Shown in pieces: positions 45,571 to 54,645 of a stretch of 64,000 nucleotides of DNA. Every line of letters starts with the position of its first letter. The first letter of the stretch is position 1. This stretch comes from Streptomyces sp. TLI_146 (lineage in GTDB: Bacteria; Actinomycetota; Actinomycetes; Streptomycetales; Streptomycetaceae). The stretch spans positions 310,001 to 374,000 of the forward strand of contig NZ_PJMX01000001.1 of NCBI RefSeq assembly GCF_002846415.1. The letters run 5' to 3'. The notes under the pieces are model-generated. The model had not been told where the DNA came from. It saw only the letters and a program-made list of their open reading frames with translations, and searched no databases. The position numbers were made by a program, and so were the translations under genes.

Positions 45571-46060
45571 ATGACGGATGCCAGGAACGAACAACGAACG
45601 GACACCACCAGGCGAACGGCGCTGCGCGGTCTGGGGCTCGCGGTGGGGGCACGGCCCTGGCCGGCGGACTCGGGGCCTCACGAGCGGTGGCACAGCCACG
45701 ACGCGGGCCCACCACCTACGTGCTGGTGCACGGTACCCACAGCGCCGGCGCCTTCTGGATGCCGATCGCGCGGGAGCTGACGCTGCGCGGTCACCGCGTC
45801 GCCATGGCGGACCAGCCACGGCACGGCGCGGAGGCCTTCGTCGCCGAGGCGTATCAGCGCCAGGACCTCAGAGCGATGGCGGTCGAGTCATCCCCACTGA
45901 ACGGCCTCGGGCTGGACGACTACGAAGCGCGCGTGACGGGCATCGTACGGCGCGCGGCGCGAAACGGCCCGGTGGTGCTGGTCGGACACAGCCTGGGCGG
46001 TGTATCGGTCAGCCGTGTCGGCAACGCCGTGGCGCCTGTGGACCAGACCACGTTCAGGGC
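45571..46060 (+). pseudogene. Tat-exported alpha/beta hydrolase, frameshifted and truncated
   Basis: ATG 45571 begins with a Tat signal (RRTALRGLGLAVG). In the G run near 45650 the frame slips by one; the sense frame continues TALAGGLGASRAVAQPRRGP, then TYVLVHGTHSAGAFW and the nucleophile elbow VVLVGHSLGGVS. Homology ends near 46050, about half way through a typical 290-residue salicylate-esterase-like protein. There unrelated sequence begins, so the Asp and His of the triad are missing. Confidence 0.6.
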
Positions 46061-46608
46061 CCGGTCAGGTTGGCGCTCGCGTCGGTGGTCTTCCGGAGGG
46101 GGCCGCCTTCTGCCACCACGGGTTCGGCGTGCGGTTTACCGGTACGCAGGGCATGGTTGACGCGCTCGGTGTCCAAGGCGTTCTCCCAGCGGGCGACGAC
46201 CAGGGTGGCCACGCTGTTGCAGCGAGGTTGGTCATGGCAAGACGGCTGCCGGGGACGGGTAGAGGGGGCTGCCGTCGAGTTGAAGGAGTAGCCGGTGGGG
46301 ATGAACAGAGCCTGCCCAAGGCCCCCGCTGACAGACCCCAACGGCCAAGACACCGGGGCGCCGGAGGGACTCCGGGATCGGTCGCGCCGTCTGCCCGGCC
46401 TTCCCACGAGAAGGCGCCGACGTCGTCTTCACCCAGCACGCTTCCTGGGCTGCCGGTCCGGCTCTACCGAGATTTGCCAGTGGTCTCGTACCGGAATGCG
46501 TAACGCTTGATCCCCCCACACCCCGCCCTGGGGCACGACCCCCCCCCACTGCGGTAGCCGTTCCAGGCAGCCGGTCAGGCGGCAGCGGCCACCTGACCGG
46601 CTGCCCGT
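46061..46608. other. Junction region with no clear gene
   Basis: A minus-strand frame (46054-46407) has a coding-like end (CNSVATLVVARWENALDTER). The frame and start are unclear, and it may be part of the element that truncated the hydrolase gene. The rest gives no convincing protein. Confidence 0.35.
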
Positions 46609-47052
46609 TCACGCCGCGCGGGTGAGTTCGGCCCGGCCGAACAGCAGGGCGTAGCCGGTGGGGAGTTGATCGAGGATGCGGGTGATGAGGCCGGGGCCGG
46701 CGTGGGCAGCGACGGCCGAGAAGACGGAGCCGGTGTCCCAGCGGGTGGTGGCCAGGGAAGCACGGGAACGGACGGCGAGGTCCTTGACGAACGCCCAGCC
46801 GGTCAGCGGGCGGGGGGCGGGGATCTGCGCGGTCAGCACCCGGGCGGCCTCCAGGGGCAGGCAGGCCGCCAGATCGACGCGTTCGTCCCCGGTCAGCTGA
46901 CGCCCGAGTCCCGCGAGGACCAGCCGGACGGCTTCCTCGGCCCGCTCGCGGGTGGGGTAGGCGCCTTCGTAGCGGACCTTTTCCAGGAGTTGCTCGTACG
47001 CCGTCGAGTACGGCTGCGGGTGCTCAAGCGGTACGCGCGCGTCGGAGATCAC
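46609..47052 (-). CDS. DUF2267 protein
   Basis: 147 residues from ATG 47052. The DUF2267 pattern (YEQLLEKVRYEGAYPTRERA, AVRLVLAGLGRQLTGDERVD, LAACLPLEAARVL) is clear in the first 85 residues. The remainder has a second helical block (WAFVKDLAVRSRASLATTRW). DUF2267 proteins are often stress-linked. A degenerate second copy lies just upstream, next to the heat-shock genes. Confidence 0.8.
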   Translation of the reverse strand: MISDARVPLEHPQPYSTAYEQLLEKVRYEGAYPTRERAEEAVRLVLAGLGRQLTGDERVDLAACLPLEAARVLTAQIPAPRPLTGWAFVKDLAVRSRASLATTRWDTGSVFSAVAAHAGPGLITRILDQLPTGYALLFGRAELTRAA

Positions 47053-47059
47053 TGCGGTG

Positions 47060-47530
47060 TATGCCTTTCATGAGCCATGGGGGTGCCGGATGCGACGCCC
47101 CCGGTTTTGGTCGGGTGGACCGGCGGTCGGCCGAAGAGGGAAAAGTCCATCGCTGACAGCGGGTTGGAGAAGGATGAGCTCTGCCCAGGCAGGTCCGGTC
47201 CTCGCCTGCCGGTCGGCGGCGGTGGACCGCCTGGTGCTGGTGCCCCCGGTCGAGGTCTGCTCGGTGGCGCCCCCGGTCGAGGCGGTGGGCGCACGGGCAA
47301 ACCGCGCGGGAGGGCCGGGGGCCCCGCAGCGGGGGCACGAGGGCGGCGAAGGCCTCCGCGGGAGGCGTGCCCCGACCTGGGGGCCGTCTCGCTGACGGGG
47401 TGCGCGCCGAGCAGGGCGAGCGTGCACTGGGCGGGCCGCGGGTTCGGCCTCCTGCGCAGGGGCGTGCAGGCCGCGTTCCTTCACTTGGTCGAGGAACGCT
47501 GCGCGTCGCACAGTCACCGGCCGCACTCCC
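47060..47530 (-). pseudogene. Second DUF2267 gene, several frameshifts
   Basis: Leftward, one frame gives RRAAFLDQVKERGLHAPAQE and EAEPAAR. A second gives CTLALLGAHPVSETAPQVGA and RLP, and a third EAFAALVPPLRGPRPSR. In order these make a DUF2267 domain spread over three frames. The rest is Pro/Thr-rich. Decay of a paralogue of the neighbouring gene is likely. Confidence 0.55.
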
Positions 47531-47619
47531 CCTCTTCGCGTTGGGACTGCCCGCGGGGATGCGGAGGACGGGGTGGAGGGGGAGGCCGATACCCGTCCTC
47601 CGCACCGGTCCGGCCGGTG

Positions 47620-48051
47620 TCAGCCGGAGATCTCCTTGCGGCCGGTCCCGCCGCCGATGGAGATCTTGCGGGGCTTGGCGCGCTCGGCGATCGGGATCCG
47701 CAGGGTGAGCACGCCCGCGTCGTAGTCGGCCTGGATGTGCTCGGTGTCCAGGGTGTCGGCGAGCACGATCTGGCGGGAGAAGACGCCCAGTGGCCGCTCG
47801 GACAGGTCCATCTGCACGTCGTCGGCCTTCGCCGCCGGCCGCCGCTCGGCCTTGACGGTGAGCATGTTGCGCTCGACGTCGATGTCGATCGCGTCCGCGC
47901 TGACGCCGGGGATGTCGAAGGCCACTACGTACGCGTCGTTCTCGCGGTAGGCGTCCATCGGCATCGCGGACGGCTTCGACCAGGTGCCCGGGCCCACCAG
48001 ATGCTGAGCCAGCCGGTCCAGCTCACGGAAGGGGTCAGTGCGCATCAACAT
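47620..48051 (-). CDS. hsp18: HSP18, small heat-shock protein (alpha-crystallin domain)
   Basis: 143 residues from ATG 48051. The N-terminal RTDPFRELDRLAQHLVG is followed by the alpha-crystallin domain (YVVAFDIPGVSADAIDID, LTVKAERRP, GVFSRQIVLADTLDTEHIQAD, GVLTLRIPI) and an ISI motif (KISIGGG) for oligomer assembly. It is an ATP-independent holdase. The gene is divergent from a RheA-like regulator, with a perfect RheA operator between them, exactly as described for Streptomyces albus hsp18. The name rests on this organisation. Confidence 0.92.
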   Translation of the reverse strand: MLMRTDPFRELDRLAQHLVGPGTWSKPSAMPMDAYRENDAYVVAFDIPGVSADAIDIDVERNMLTVKAERRPAAKADDVQMDLSERPLGVFSRQIVLADTLDTEHIQADYDAGVLTLRIPIAERAKPRKISIGGGTGRKEISG

Positions 48052-48120
48052 CGTGAAAACACCTCCAGCAGGTTCAGGCAGTGGCTGCCAATGCGCTTCT
48101 TCACTCGCACCGTTGTAACA

Positions 48121-48139
48121 TGTCATCTGATGGATGACA
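48121..48139. promoter_or_regulatory. RheA operator, TGTCATC-N5-GATGACA
   Basis: Perfect inverted repeat TGTCATC (48121-48127), spacer TGATG, GATGACA (48133-48139), in the 131 bp between the divergent hsp18 and rheA-like genes. This is the sequence reported for binding of the Streptomyces albus RheA repressor, which releases DNA on heating. It should control both genes. Confidence 0.9.
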
Positions 48140-48182
48140 AACATGATGTCGTCGACGTGATGACGCTCCCAGGGAGGTGCCC

Positions 48183-48833
48183 GTGACCGCAGCCGACAAA
48201 CCTTCCACGGCCAGCAACGACGCCCACAGCCCGGCGTCCTTTCTCGCCGCCGCGGCGGCCCTGGCCGCTATAGACGACGCCCTGCGCGATGCCCAGCTGG
48301 AGACCGCCGACGCGGCCGGCCCCGGTCCCGAGCAGGCGCTGGCCTCCCTGATGCTGCTGCGCCAGGTACGCGAGCAACTCGCCGGGTGGGAGACCGGCCT
48401 GATCGAAACCGCCCGCGACGCCGGGGCCAGCTGGGCCGACCTCGCCCACCCCCTCGGCGTCGCCAGCCGCCAAGCCGCCGAGCGCCGCTACCTGCGCGGT
48501 CGGCCCGGCGCTGTGGGCACCACCGGCGAGCAGCGTGTAACGGCAACCCGCCAGGCCCGGGCCGCCGAACGCGCCACCGCCACCTGGGCCCGCGCCAACG
48601 CCGCCGACCTGCGCCGCCTCGCCGCACAGATCACGGCGCTGACCCACCTCGCACCCCAAGCCCGCCCGGCCCAGGCCGCCCTGCACGCGGCACTCGGCGC
48701 CACCGACGCCGCCGAGCTGATCGCCCCCCTCACCGCCATGCGCCCCTACCTCGACGCCCACCACACCGACCTCGCCACATCCCTGGACACCCTCGACGAG
48801 CAGCTCGCGGCGACAGCAGCTGACGACACCTGA
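48183..48833 (+). CDS. rheA: HSP18 transcriptional regulator, RheA-like
   Basis: 216 residues from GTG 48183, with AGGGAGG 5 bases upstream (an in-frame GTG at 48177 is less likely). The Ala-rich helical protein has a helix-turn-helix-like segment SWADLAHPLGVASRQAAERR near residues 80-100. In S. albus RheA is a thermosensor repressor of hsp18 and autoregulates. Placement, divergent from hsp18 across the operator, supports the same role. Its heat response cannot be read from the sequence. Confidence 0.85.
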   Translation: MTAADKPSTASNDAHSPASFLAAAAALAAIDDALRDAQLETADAAGPGPEQALASLMLLRQVREQLAGWETGLIETARDAGASWADLAHPLGVASRQAAERRYLRGRPGAVGTTGEQRVTATRQARAAERATATWARANAADLRRLAAQITALTHLAPQARPAQAALHAALGATDAAELIAPLTAMRPYLDAHHTDLATSLDTLDEQLAATAADDT

Positions 48834-49046
48834 GCACCTGCGTCGGACTCCAGGTCGCTTCAGCGCCCGGCGCGCGAGCCCCTCCGGGCAGACTCAGGGG
48901 ATTCGACAACACACGGCGACGGCCGTTACAGGAGGTCACCACGAGAGCGGGTGCCCTCCGGCCCGCCGCGAACCACGCCGAGGCGGCATGTGTCCGTCGC
49001 GGCCGAGTCCTATCCGTACATGACGTTCCCACAGAAAGAGACCCGC

Positions 49047-50963
49047 ATGGGCAGCAATGCCGAGACGCTGGAATTCCAGGCTGAGACCCGCCAGTTGCTC
49101 CGGCTGGTGATTCACTCGATCTACTCGAACAAGGACATCTTCCTGCGCGAGCTGATCTCGAACGCCTCCGACGCACTGGACAAGCTGAGGCTGGAATCAC
49201 TGACCGACTCCAGCCTCGTCGAGGACACCACCGACCTCCACATCTGGCTGGAGGCCGACAAGGACGCCCGCACACTGACCGTCCGTGACAACGGGATCGG
49301 TATGAGCCGGGACGATCTCGTGGAGCTGATCGGCACGATCGCCAAGTCCGGCACCGCCGACCTGCTACAGAAGATCAAGGAGTCCAAGGACACCGCCACC
49401 GCCGAGAGCCTGATCGGGCAGTTCGGGGTCGGCTTCTACTCGGCATTCATGGTGGCCGACAAAGTCACCCTGCGCACCCGGCGGGCCGGCACCTCCTCCG
49501 GTACGCAGTGGGAGTCCGACGGCGAGGGCGTCTACACCATCCAGGAAGTCGACGGCCTGCCCGTGGGCACCACGGTCACCCTGCACCTCAAGCCCACCGA
49601 CAGCGAGGACGGGCTCGCCGACTACCTGTCCGAGCCGAAGATCCGTCAGATCGTCAAGCAGTACTCGGACTTCATCCGCTGGCCGATCCGGATGGCCACC
49701 GAACACACCAACGCCGACGGCGAGACCACGCGCGACATCGACACGCTCAACTCGATGAAGGCCCTGTGGGCCCGGCCTCGCAGCGAGGTGAGCGAGGACG
49801 AATACCACGAGTTCTACCAGCAGATCAGCCACGACTGGCAGGCCCCGGCCGAGACGATCCATATGCGCGCCGAAGGCACCTTCGAGTACGAGGCGCTGCT
49901 GTTCATCCCCTCGCAGGCACCCTTCGACCTGTTCTCCCGCGAGACCAAGCCCGGCGTGCAGCTGTACGTCAAGCGGGTGTTCATCATGGACGACTGCGAA
50001 GCGCTCATGCCCAACTACCTGCGCTTCGTCAAGGGCGTCGTCGACGCCCACGACCTGTCACTCAACGTCTCCCGCGAGATCCTCCAGCACGACCGCCAGA
50101 TCCGCGGCGTGCGCCGACGTCTGGTCAAGAAAGTCCTCGGCGCCCTCAAGGACATGCAGGCCAAAGACGCCGAGCGCTACGCGAAGGTGTGGACGCAGTT
50201 CGGCCGCGCGCTGAAGGAGGGCCTGATCGAGGACACGGACAACACCGATGCCCTGCTTGAGCTGGTGTCGGCCGCCTCCACCCACGACCCGGAGAAGACC
50301 ACCACGCTGCGCCAGTACGTGGAGCGCATGAAGGACGGCCAGGAGAGCATCTACTACCTGACCGGCGAGACCCGTGCGATGGTGGAGAACTCCCCGCACA
50401 TGGAAGCCTTCACCGCCAAGGGATACGAGGTCCTGATCCTCACCGACCCCGTCGACGAGGTGTGGGTGGACCAGGTCCCGGCCTTCGACGGGCACCGTCT
50501 GCAGTCAATCGCCAAGGGCCAGGTCGACCTCGACGCATCCGCCGACGGCGACCAGGAAACCGACGCCGACAAGGCCCAGCGCGAGCAGGACTTCGCCGCC
50601 CTGCTGACGTGGCTGGCCACCACCCTGTCCGAGCAGGTCAAGCAGGTCCGCCTGTCGTCCCGACTGACCACATCGGCTGCGTGCATCGTCGGCGACGCCC
50701 ACGACGTGACGCCGACTCTGGAGAAGATGTACCGGGCGATGGGGCAGCAACTGCCCACCGTCAAGCGGATCCTGGAACTCAACCCCACGCACCCGCTGAT
50801 CACCGCACTGCGCACCGCACACGCCGCCAACGCCGATGACCCCGCACTGGCGGAGATCGCCGAGCTGGTATACGGCAGCGCACTGCTCGCCGAAGGCGGC
50901 GACCTGCCCGACCCGGCCCGCTTCACCCGGCTGCTCACCGACCGCCTGACCAGAGCTCTGTGA
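49047..50963 (+). CDS. htpG: HtpG, Hsp90-family chaperone
   Basis: 638 residues from ATG 49047. The GHKL ATPase N-domain shows LRELISNASDALDKLR, VRDNGIGM, the lid IAKSGT and GQFGVGFYSAFMV. The middle-domain Arg loop and the C-terminal dimerisation domain follow. Length is normal for bacterial HtpG. It assists folding of stressed proteins. It lies 213 bases after the rheA-like gene in the same direction, extending the heat-shock locus. No RheA-type repeat was seen in its own leader. Confidence 0.95.
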   Translation: MGSNAETLEFQAETRQLLRLVIHSIYSNKDIFLRELISNASDALDKLRLESLTDSSLVEDTTDLHIWLEADKDARTLTVRDNGIGMSRDDLVELIGTIAKSGTADLLQKIKESKDTATAESLIGQFGVGFYSAFMVADKVTLRTRRAGTSSGTQWESDGEGVYTIQEVDGLPVGTTVTLHLKPTDSEDGLADYLSEPKIRQIVKQYSDFIRWPIRMATEHTNADGETTRDIDTLNSMKALWARPRSEVSEDEYHEFYQQISHDWQAPAETIHMRAEGTFEYEALLFIPSQAPFDLFSRETKPGVQLYVKRVFIMDDCEALMPNYLRFVKGVVDAHDLSLNVSREILQHDRQIRGVRRRLVKKVLGALKDMQAKDAERYAKVWTQFGRALKEGLIEDTDNTDALLELVSAASTHDPEKTTTLRQYVERMKDGQESIYYLTGETRAMVENSPHMEAFTAKGYEVLILTDPVDEVWVDQVPAFDGHRLQSIAKGQVDLDASADGDQETDADKAQREQDFAALLTWLATTLSEQVKQVRLSSRLTTSAACIVGDAHDVTPTLEKMYRAMGQQLPTVKRILELNPTHPLITALRTAHAANADDPALAEIAELVYGSALLAEGGDLPDPARFTRLLTDRLTRAL

Positions 50964-51359
50964 CCACGGGTGGGTGTGGCCCGGCACAACCGAAGTACCC
51001 GACCACACCCACCCCGGCCACGCCCCACGCGCGCCGACCGCTCCGGCACCCCCGCCCCGAGCGCCGGGGTGCCCCGGGGCACGGCCCAGGCCGCGTCCGA
51101 CTCCTGGTGTCCGGTCCGCGTACGGTCGGCCGGGCCTTCCTTGCCACCGGGGATCAGCCGCAAGTGGCGGGTACGGGCAGGGCGGGCCGACCGCGGAGCG
51201 CGAATGAGCGGCTGCCCCGTGCCTGGGCGGCCGCACGGCCGTGCCCCGGTTGCGGCCCGCAGGTTTTCGGCGCGCGAGGCCGGTCACCCGCAGGGAGGCT
51301 TGTCCCGTACGAGGAAGCTCACGACGGAAGCACGCGACGAGAAGGCGAGATGGATTGCC
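50964..51359. other. Intergenic region between htpG and membrane-protein gene
   Basis: No gene is visible; the open frames are Pro/Arg-rich shadows. It probably holds the promoter of the following membrane-protein gene. Confidence 0.5.
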
Positions 51360-52016
51360 ATGCCGAGTCCCCACGCACGCGTCACCGGCCTGCCCTCCCG
51401 TACCTGGATCCGCTGGCGACGGGGCCGTGACCTCCCCCTCTCCACTCCCGTGTCCGGAACCGAGGAGGCCAACCGGCAGTTTCTGCTCTACGGTGTGCTG
51501 CCCCTGTGGGTGGTGCCGGGCCTCGCCGACTGGTGGATGCACCGGCGCACCCGGATCGAGGACACCTCGGGCGTGCGCGAGTCGGCCGTGCACGCGCTGA
51601 TGATGACCGAGGCCGGCCTCCCCGTGACGGTGGGATTGCTCGCGAGGATCAACCCGCTGGTGCTCTCCACCATGGGCGGCGCCGCGCTCGCCCACGGCGC
51701 CACCGCTCTGTGGGACGTGAACCTTGCCACCAAGGAGCGCGAGGTCCGCCCGATCGAGCAGCACATCCACAGTTTCCTCGAAGTCCTTCCCCTGACGGCG
51801 ATGGCGTTCGCCGCGTGCCTGCACCCCGAAGCGGTCCGGGCGACGCTGCGGGGCGGCCCGGGTCCCGACGACTGGAAGCTGCTGCCCAAGGACAGGCCTC
51901 TTCCCGCACGCTATCTGGCCGCCTTGGCCGCCACCATCACCCTGGGCGTAGCGCTTCCGTACGCGGAGGAGATGCGTCGTTGCCTGCGGGCCCGGCGCGT
52001 GCGGGCGGCGTTGTGA
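51360..52016 (+). CDS. Multi-pass membrane protein, unknown function
   Basis: 218 residues from ATG 51360. Four to five hydrophobic segments (QFLLYGVLPLWVVPGLADWW, LMMTEAGLPVTVGLLARINP, LSTMGGAALAHGATALWDV, LEVLPLTAMAFAACL, YLAALAATITLGVALPYA). Conserved His pairs (HRRTRIED and PIEQHIHSFLE) might bind metal. Similar proteins are found in stress clusters of other bacteria, but the family has no known function. Confidence 0.75.
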   Translation: MPSPHARVTGLPSRTWIRWRRGRDLPLSTPVSGTEEANRQFLLYGVLPLWVVPGLADWWMHRRTRIEDTSGVRESAVHALMMTEAGLPVTVGLLARINPLVLSTMGGAALAHGATALWDVNLATKEREVRPIEQHIHSFLEVLPLTAMAFAACLHPEAVRATLRGGPGPDDWKLLPKDRPLPARYLAALAATITLGVALPYAEEMRRCLRARRVRAAL

Positions 52017-52326
52017 GCCGCGCCCCTCAGTGCCGGACCCGTCCACTGGGACCGCCGCCGTTCTCGCCCTGACCCGGCGCGATGTCGACCAGTGGCGGGT
52101 GAGCATCCATGCCGCTCCCCCGCTGCCCGTCGCGGCACCCGTGTGCACGCGCTGTTCAACAACTGCTGCGGGGACTATGGCGGAGCTGCTGGCGCCCTAG
52201 CGGCCGCGTGTATGGGCACGGTCGGTGCTCGGCGGCCGTTACCTCTCCTCCCCGGCGGGCACCCGGACGCCGAGAAAGGGGCCCACACACGGCCATCGAC
52301 GACCTGAGCGGCAGGAGCAGCACGTC
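52017..52326. other. Intergenic region before the alcohol dehydrogenase
   Basis: No gene seen. The leader ends in a GGCAGGAGCAGC ribosome site 8-15 bases before ATG 52327. Confidence 0.5.
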
Positions 52327-53511
52327 ATGCGCGCACTTACTTGGCAGGGCAAGCGGGACGTCCGGGTGGAAACCGTTCCCGATCCGCGGATCGAGCAGCC
52401 GGACGACATCGTCGTACGGGTCACCTCGACCGGGATCTGCGGCTCCGACCTGCATCTGTACGAGCTCTTCGGGCCGTATCTGGACCCCGGCGACATCCTC
52501 GGCCACGAGGCGATGGGTGTCGTCGAGGAGGTCGGGCCGGACGTGTCGGAGCTCTCCCCGGGAGACCGGGTGGTCATCCCGTTCAACATCTCGTGCCGTG
52601 ACTGTTTCATGTGCAACCAGGGGCTCCACTCCCAGTGCGAGACCACTCAGGTGCGCGACCGCGGCATGGGGGCCTCGCTCTTCGGCTACACGAAGCTGTA
52701 CGGACAGGTCCCGGGCGGACAGGCGGAGCTCCTGCGCGTCCCGTTCGGCAACAAACTCCCCATCAAGGTGCCCGACGGTCCGCCCGACGACCGCTTCGTC
52801 TACCTTTCCGACGTGCTGCCCACGGCGTGGCAGGCAGTCGCGTACGCGGACGTTCCCGAGGGCGGCACAGTCGCCGTTCTGGGCCTCGGGCCCATCGGCG
52901 ACATGGCCACCCGCATCGCCCAGCATCAGGGTGCCCGTACCGTCATCGGCGTCGACCTCGTCCCCGAGCGCCTCTCGCGCGCCCACGCGCACGGTGTGAC
53001 CTGCCTCGACGTGCGCCGGGGAAGCGAGGAGGTCGCGGAGGCCGTCCGGGAGCTCACCGAGGGGCGCGGCGCGGACGCCGTCATCGACGCCGTCGGCATG
53101 GAGGCGCACGGCGCCCCGTTCGCCAAGGCCGCACAGTGGATGACCGGTCTGCTGCCCGACGCGGTGGCCCAGCCGCTGATGGAGCGCGCGGGGATCGACC
53201 GCCTCTCGGCCCTGTACGCCGGCATCGAACTCGTCCGCCGGGGCGGCACGTTGTCCCTGTCGGGGGTGTACGGCGGGGCGGCCAGTCCGATGCCGTTGCT
53301 GACCATGTTCGACAAGCAGATCCAGCTGCGTATGGGGCAGGCCAACGTATGGCGCTGGGTGAAGGACATCCTCCCCCTGCTGACGGACGAGGACCCGCTC
53401 GGCGTCGACTCGTTCAAGACGCACGCCATGTCCCTGGAGCAGGCCCCGAAGGCGTACGCGATGTTCCAGGCGAAGGAGGACGGCATGGTGAAGACGCTGC
53501 TCAAGCCCTGA
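52327..53511 (+). CDS. Zinc-dependent alcohol dehydrogenase
   Basis: 394 residues. Catalytic zinc ligands Cys38 (TGICGSDLHL) and His60-Glu61 (GHEAMG) are kept; the structural zinc site is Cys90, 93, 96 and 104. The Rossmann motif GLGPIGDMATR follows. Length and a C-terminal insert resemble the glutathione-independent formaldehyde dehydrogenase branch of MDR enzymes. It probably detoxifies or oxidises alcohols or aldehydes with NAD. It is convergent with the SDR gene downstream. Confidence 0.92.
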   Translation: MRALTWQGKRDVRVETVPDPRIEQPDDIVVRVTSTGICGSDLHLYELFGPYLDPGDILGHEAMGVVEEVGPDVSELSPGDRVVIPFNISCRDCFMCNQGLHSQCETTQVRDRGMGASLFGYTKLYGQVPGGQAELLRVPFGNKLPIKVPDGPPDDRFVYLSDVLPTAWQAVAYADVPEGGTVAVLGLGPIGDMATRIAQHQGARTVIGVDLVPERLSRAHAHGVTCLDVRRGSEEVAEAVRELTEGRGADAVIDAVGMEAHGAPFAKAAQWMTGLLPDAVAQPLMERAGIDRLSALYAGIELVRRGGTLSLSGVYGGAASPMPLLTMFDKQIQLRMGQANVWRWVKDILPLLTDEDPLGVDSFKTHAMSLEQAPKAYAMFQAKEDGMVKTLLKP

Positions 53512-53529
53512 CCCTGCGCCTACCCAGTG

Positions 53530-54543
53530 CTAGGTGGCGCTCGTGGGCGGCCCCGGCGTCATCTGGTTGTAGCGGCGTGCGGCGCGGTCGTTGAGGGCAC
53601 TGCCCAGCTTGCGGATCTTCTCCGGCCAGCCTCCGCGAGGGACGTCGTTGAGCGCGTGCCCCTGTCGGATGCGCCCTCCGCCGCCCGCCGTCCCGTCGGC
53701 GTCGGGCAGGAACCGGTTCGCCACTCCCGACAGGCGTGTCACGACGGTGGGGGCCACACCATGGGCCAGTCCGGCGGCGTGCGCCGCCGGAGTCAGGACG
53801 ACCCGGGTGCGGCGGCGCTCCAGCGCCCGTACGACCTTCTCCGCCGCCCGCTCGGCGTCCATGGAGACGACGGGAGCGCCCGCGAGGCCGGAGAACCAGG
53901 CGAACTCACGCGAGGACTGGCCCCCGAACTCGGCCTGGAGGTGGGAACCGGTGCGCATCAGACCGGGGTGGACCGTGGTCACGGAGACGCCCGTTCCGTC
54001 CAGTTCACTGCGCAGGCCCTCGCCGAGCACGCCCACGGCCGCCTTGGCGCAGGAGTACGGGAGCAGATGCGGGACGGCGAGCAGGGCGCCCACCGAGCCG
54101 ATGAGCGCCAGCCGGCCACCGGCGGAGCTCTCGCGCAGGTGGGGCAGCGCGGCCATGGAGACATGGACTGCGCCGTCGAAGATGGTCGACATGGCGTCCT
54201 GGAACGCGTCGGCGTCGAGTGCGTCGACCGGGGCCACCTGGATGACGCCAGCGTTGGCGACGACCAGGTCGAGCCCGTTCTGGTCGGTGGCGACCCGCCG
54301 TACGGCCTTCGCGACCGCCGCCTCCTCCCGTACGTCGCACACCTGGGTCGACGCCGGGACCCCGGTGTGTCGCTCGATCCACTGGGCCGCGCGTTCGAGT
54401 TCCGCCGCGTCCCTGGCGGCGATCGTGACCTGGCAGCCGCGAACGGCCAGCCGGGCCGCGATCAGCAGCCCCAGTCCCCGCGAGCCACCGGTGACCAGCG
54501 CGGACTGCCCGCCCAGGTCCTTCTCGGTTCCGAATCCCACCAT
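53530..54543 (-). CDS. Short-chain dehydrogenase/reductase
   Basis: 337 residues from ATG 54543. TGGSRGLG cofactor motif, NAG segment (VVANAGV), Ser of IGSVGAL and YSCAK catalytic motif are all present. The C-terminal 90 residues form an extra Arg/Ala-rich tail beyond the SDR core, which may mediate membrane or partner contact. It is divergent from the flavodoxin-like gene (102 bp). Confidence 0.9.
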   Translation of the reverse strand: MVGFGTEKDLGGQSALVTGGSRGLGLLIAARLAVRGCQVTIAARDAAELERAAQWIERHTGVPASTQVCDVREEAAVAKAVRRVATDQNGLDLVVANAGVIQVAPVDALDADAFQDAMSTIFDGAVHVSMAALPHLRESSAGGRLALIGSVGALLAVPHLLPYSCAKAAVGVLGEGLRSELDGTGVSVTTVHPGLMRTGSHLQAEFGGQSSREFAWFSGLAGAPVVSMDAERAAEKVVRALERRRTRVVLTPAAHAAGLAHGVAPTVVTRLSGVANRFLPDADGTAGGGGRIRQGHALNDVPRGGWPEKIRKLGSALNDRAARRYNQMTPGPPTSAT

Positions 54544-54645
54544 GGGTCACACCTCCAGTCGCACACCCGCCGGGTACCCCCTCGCGTCCGTCGAAGACGG
54601 GAAGAAGGCTGGTACGAATCGAAGGACCGGGGAACTGGTCTGTTC

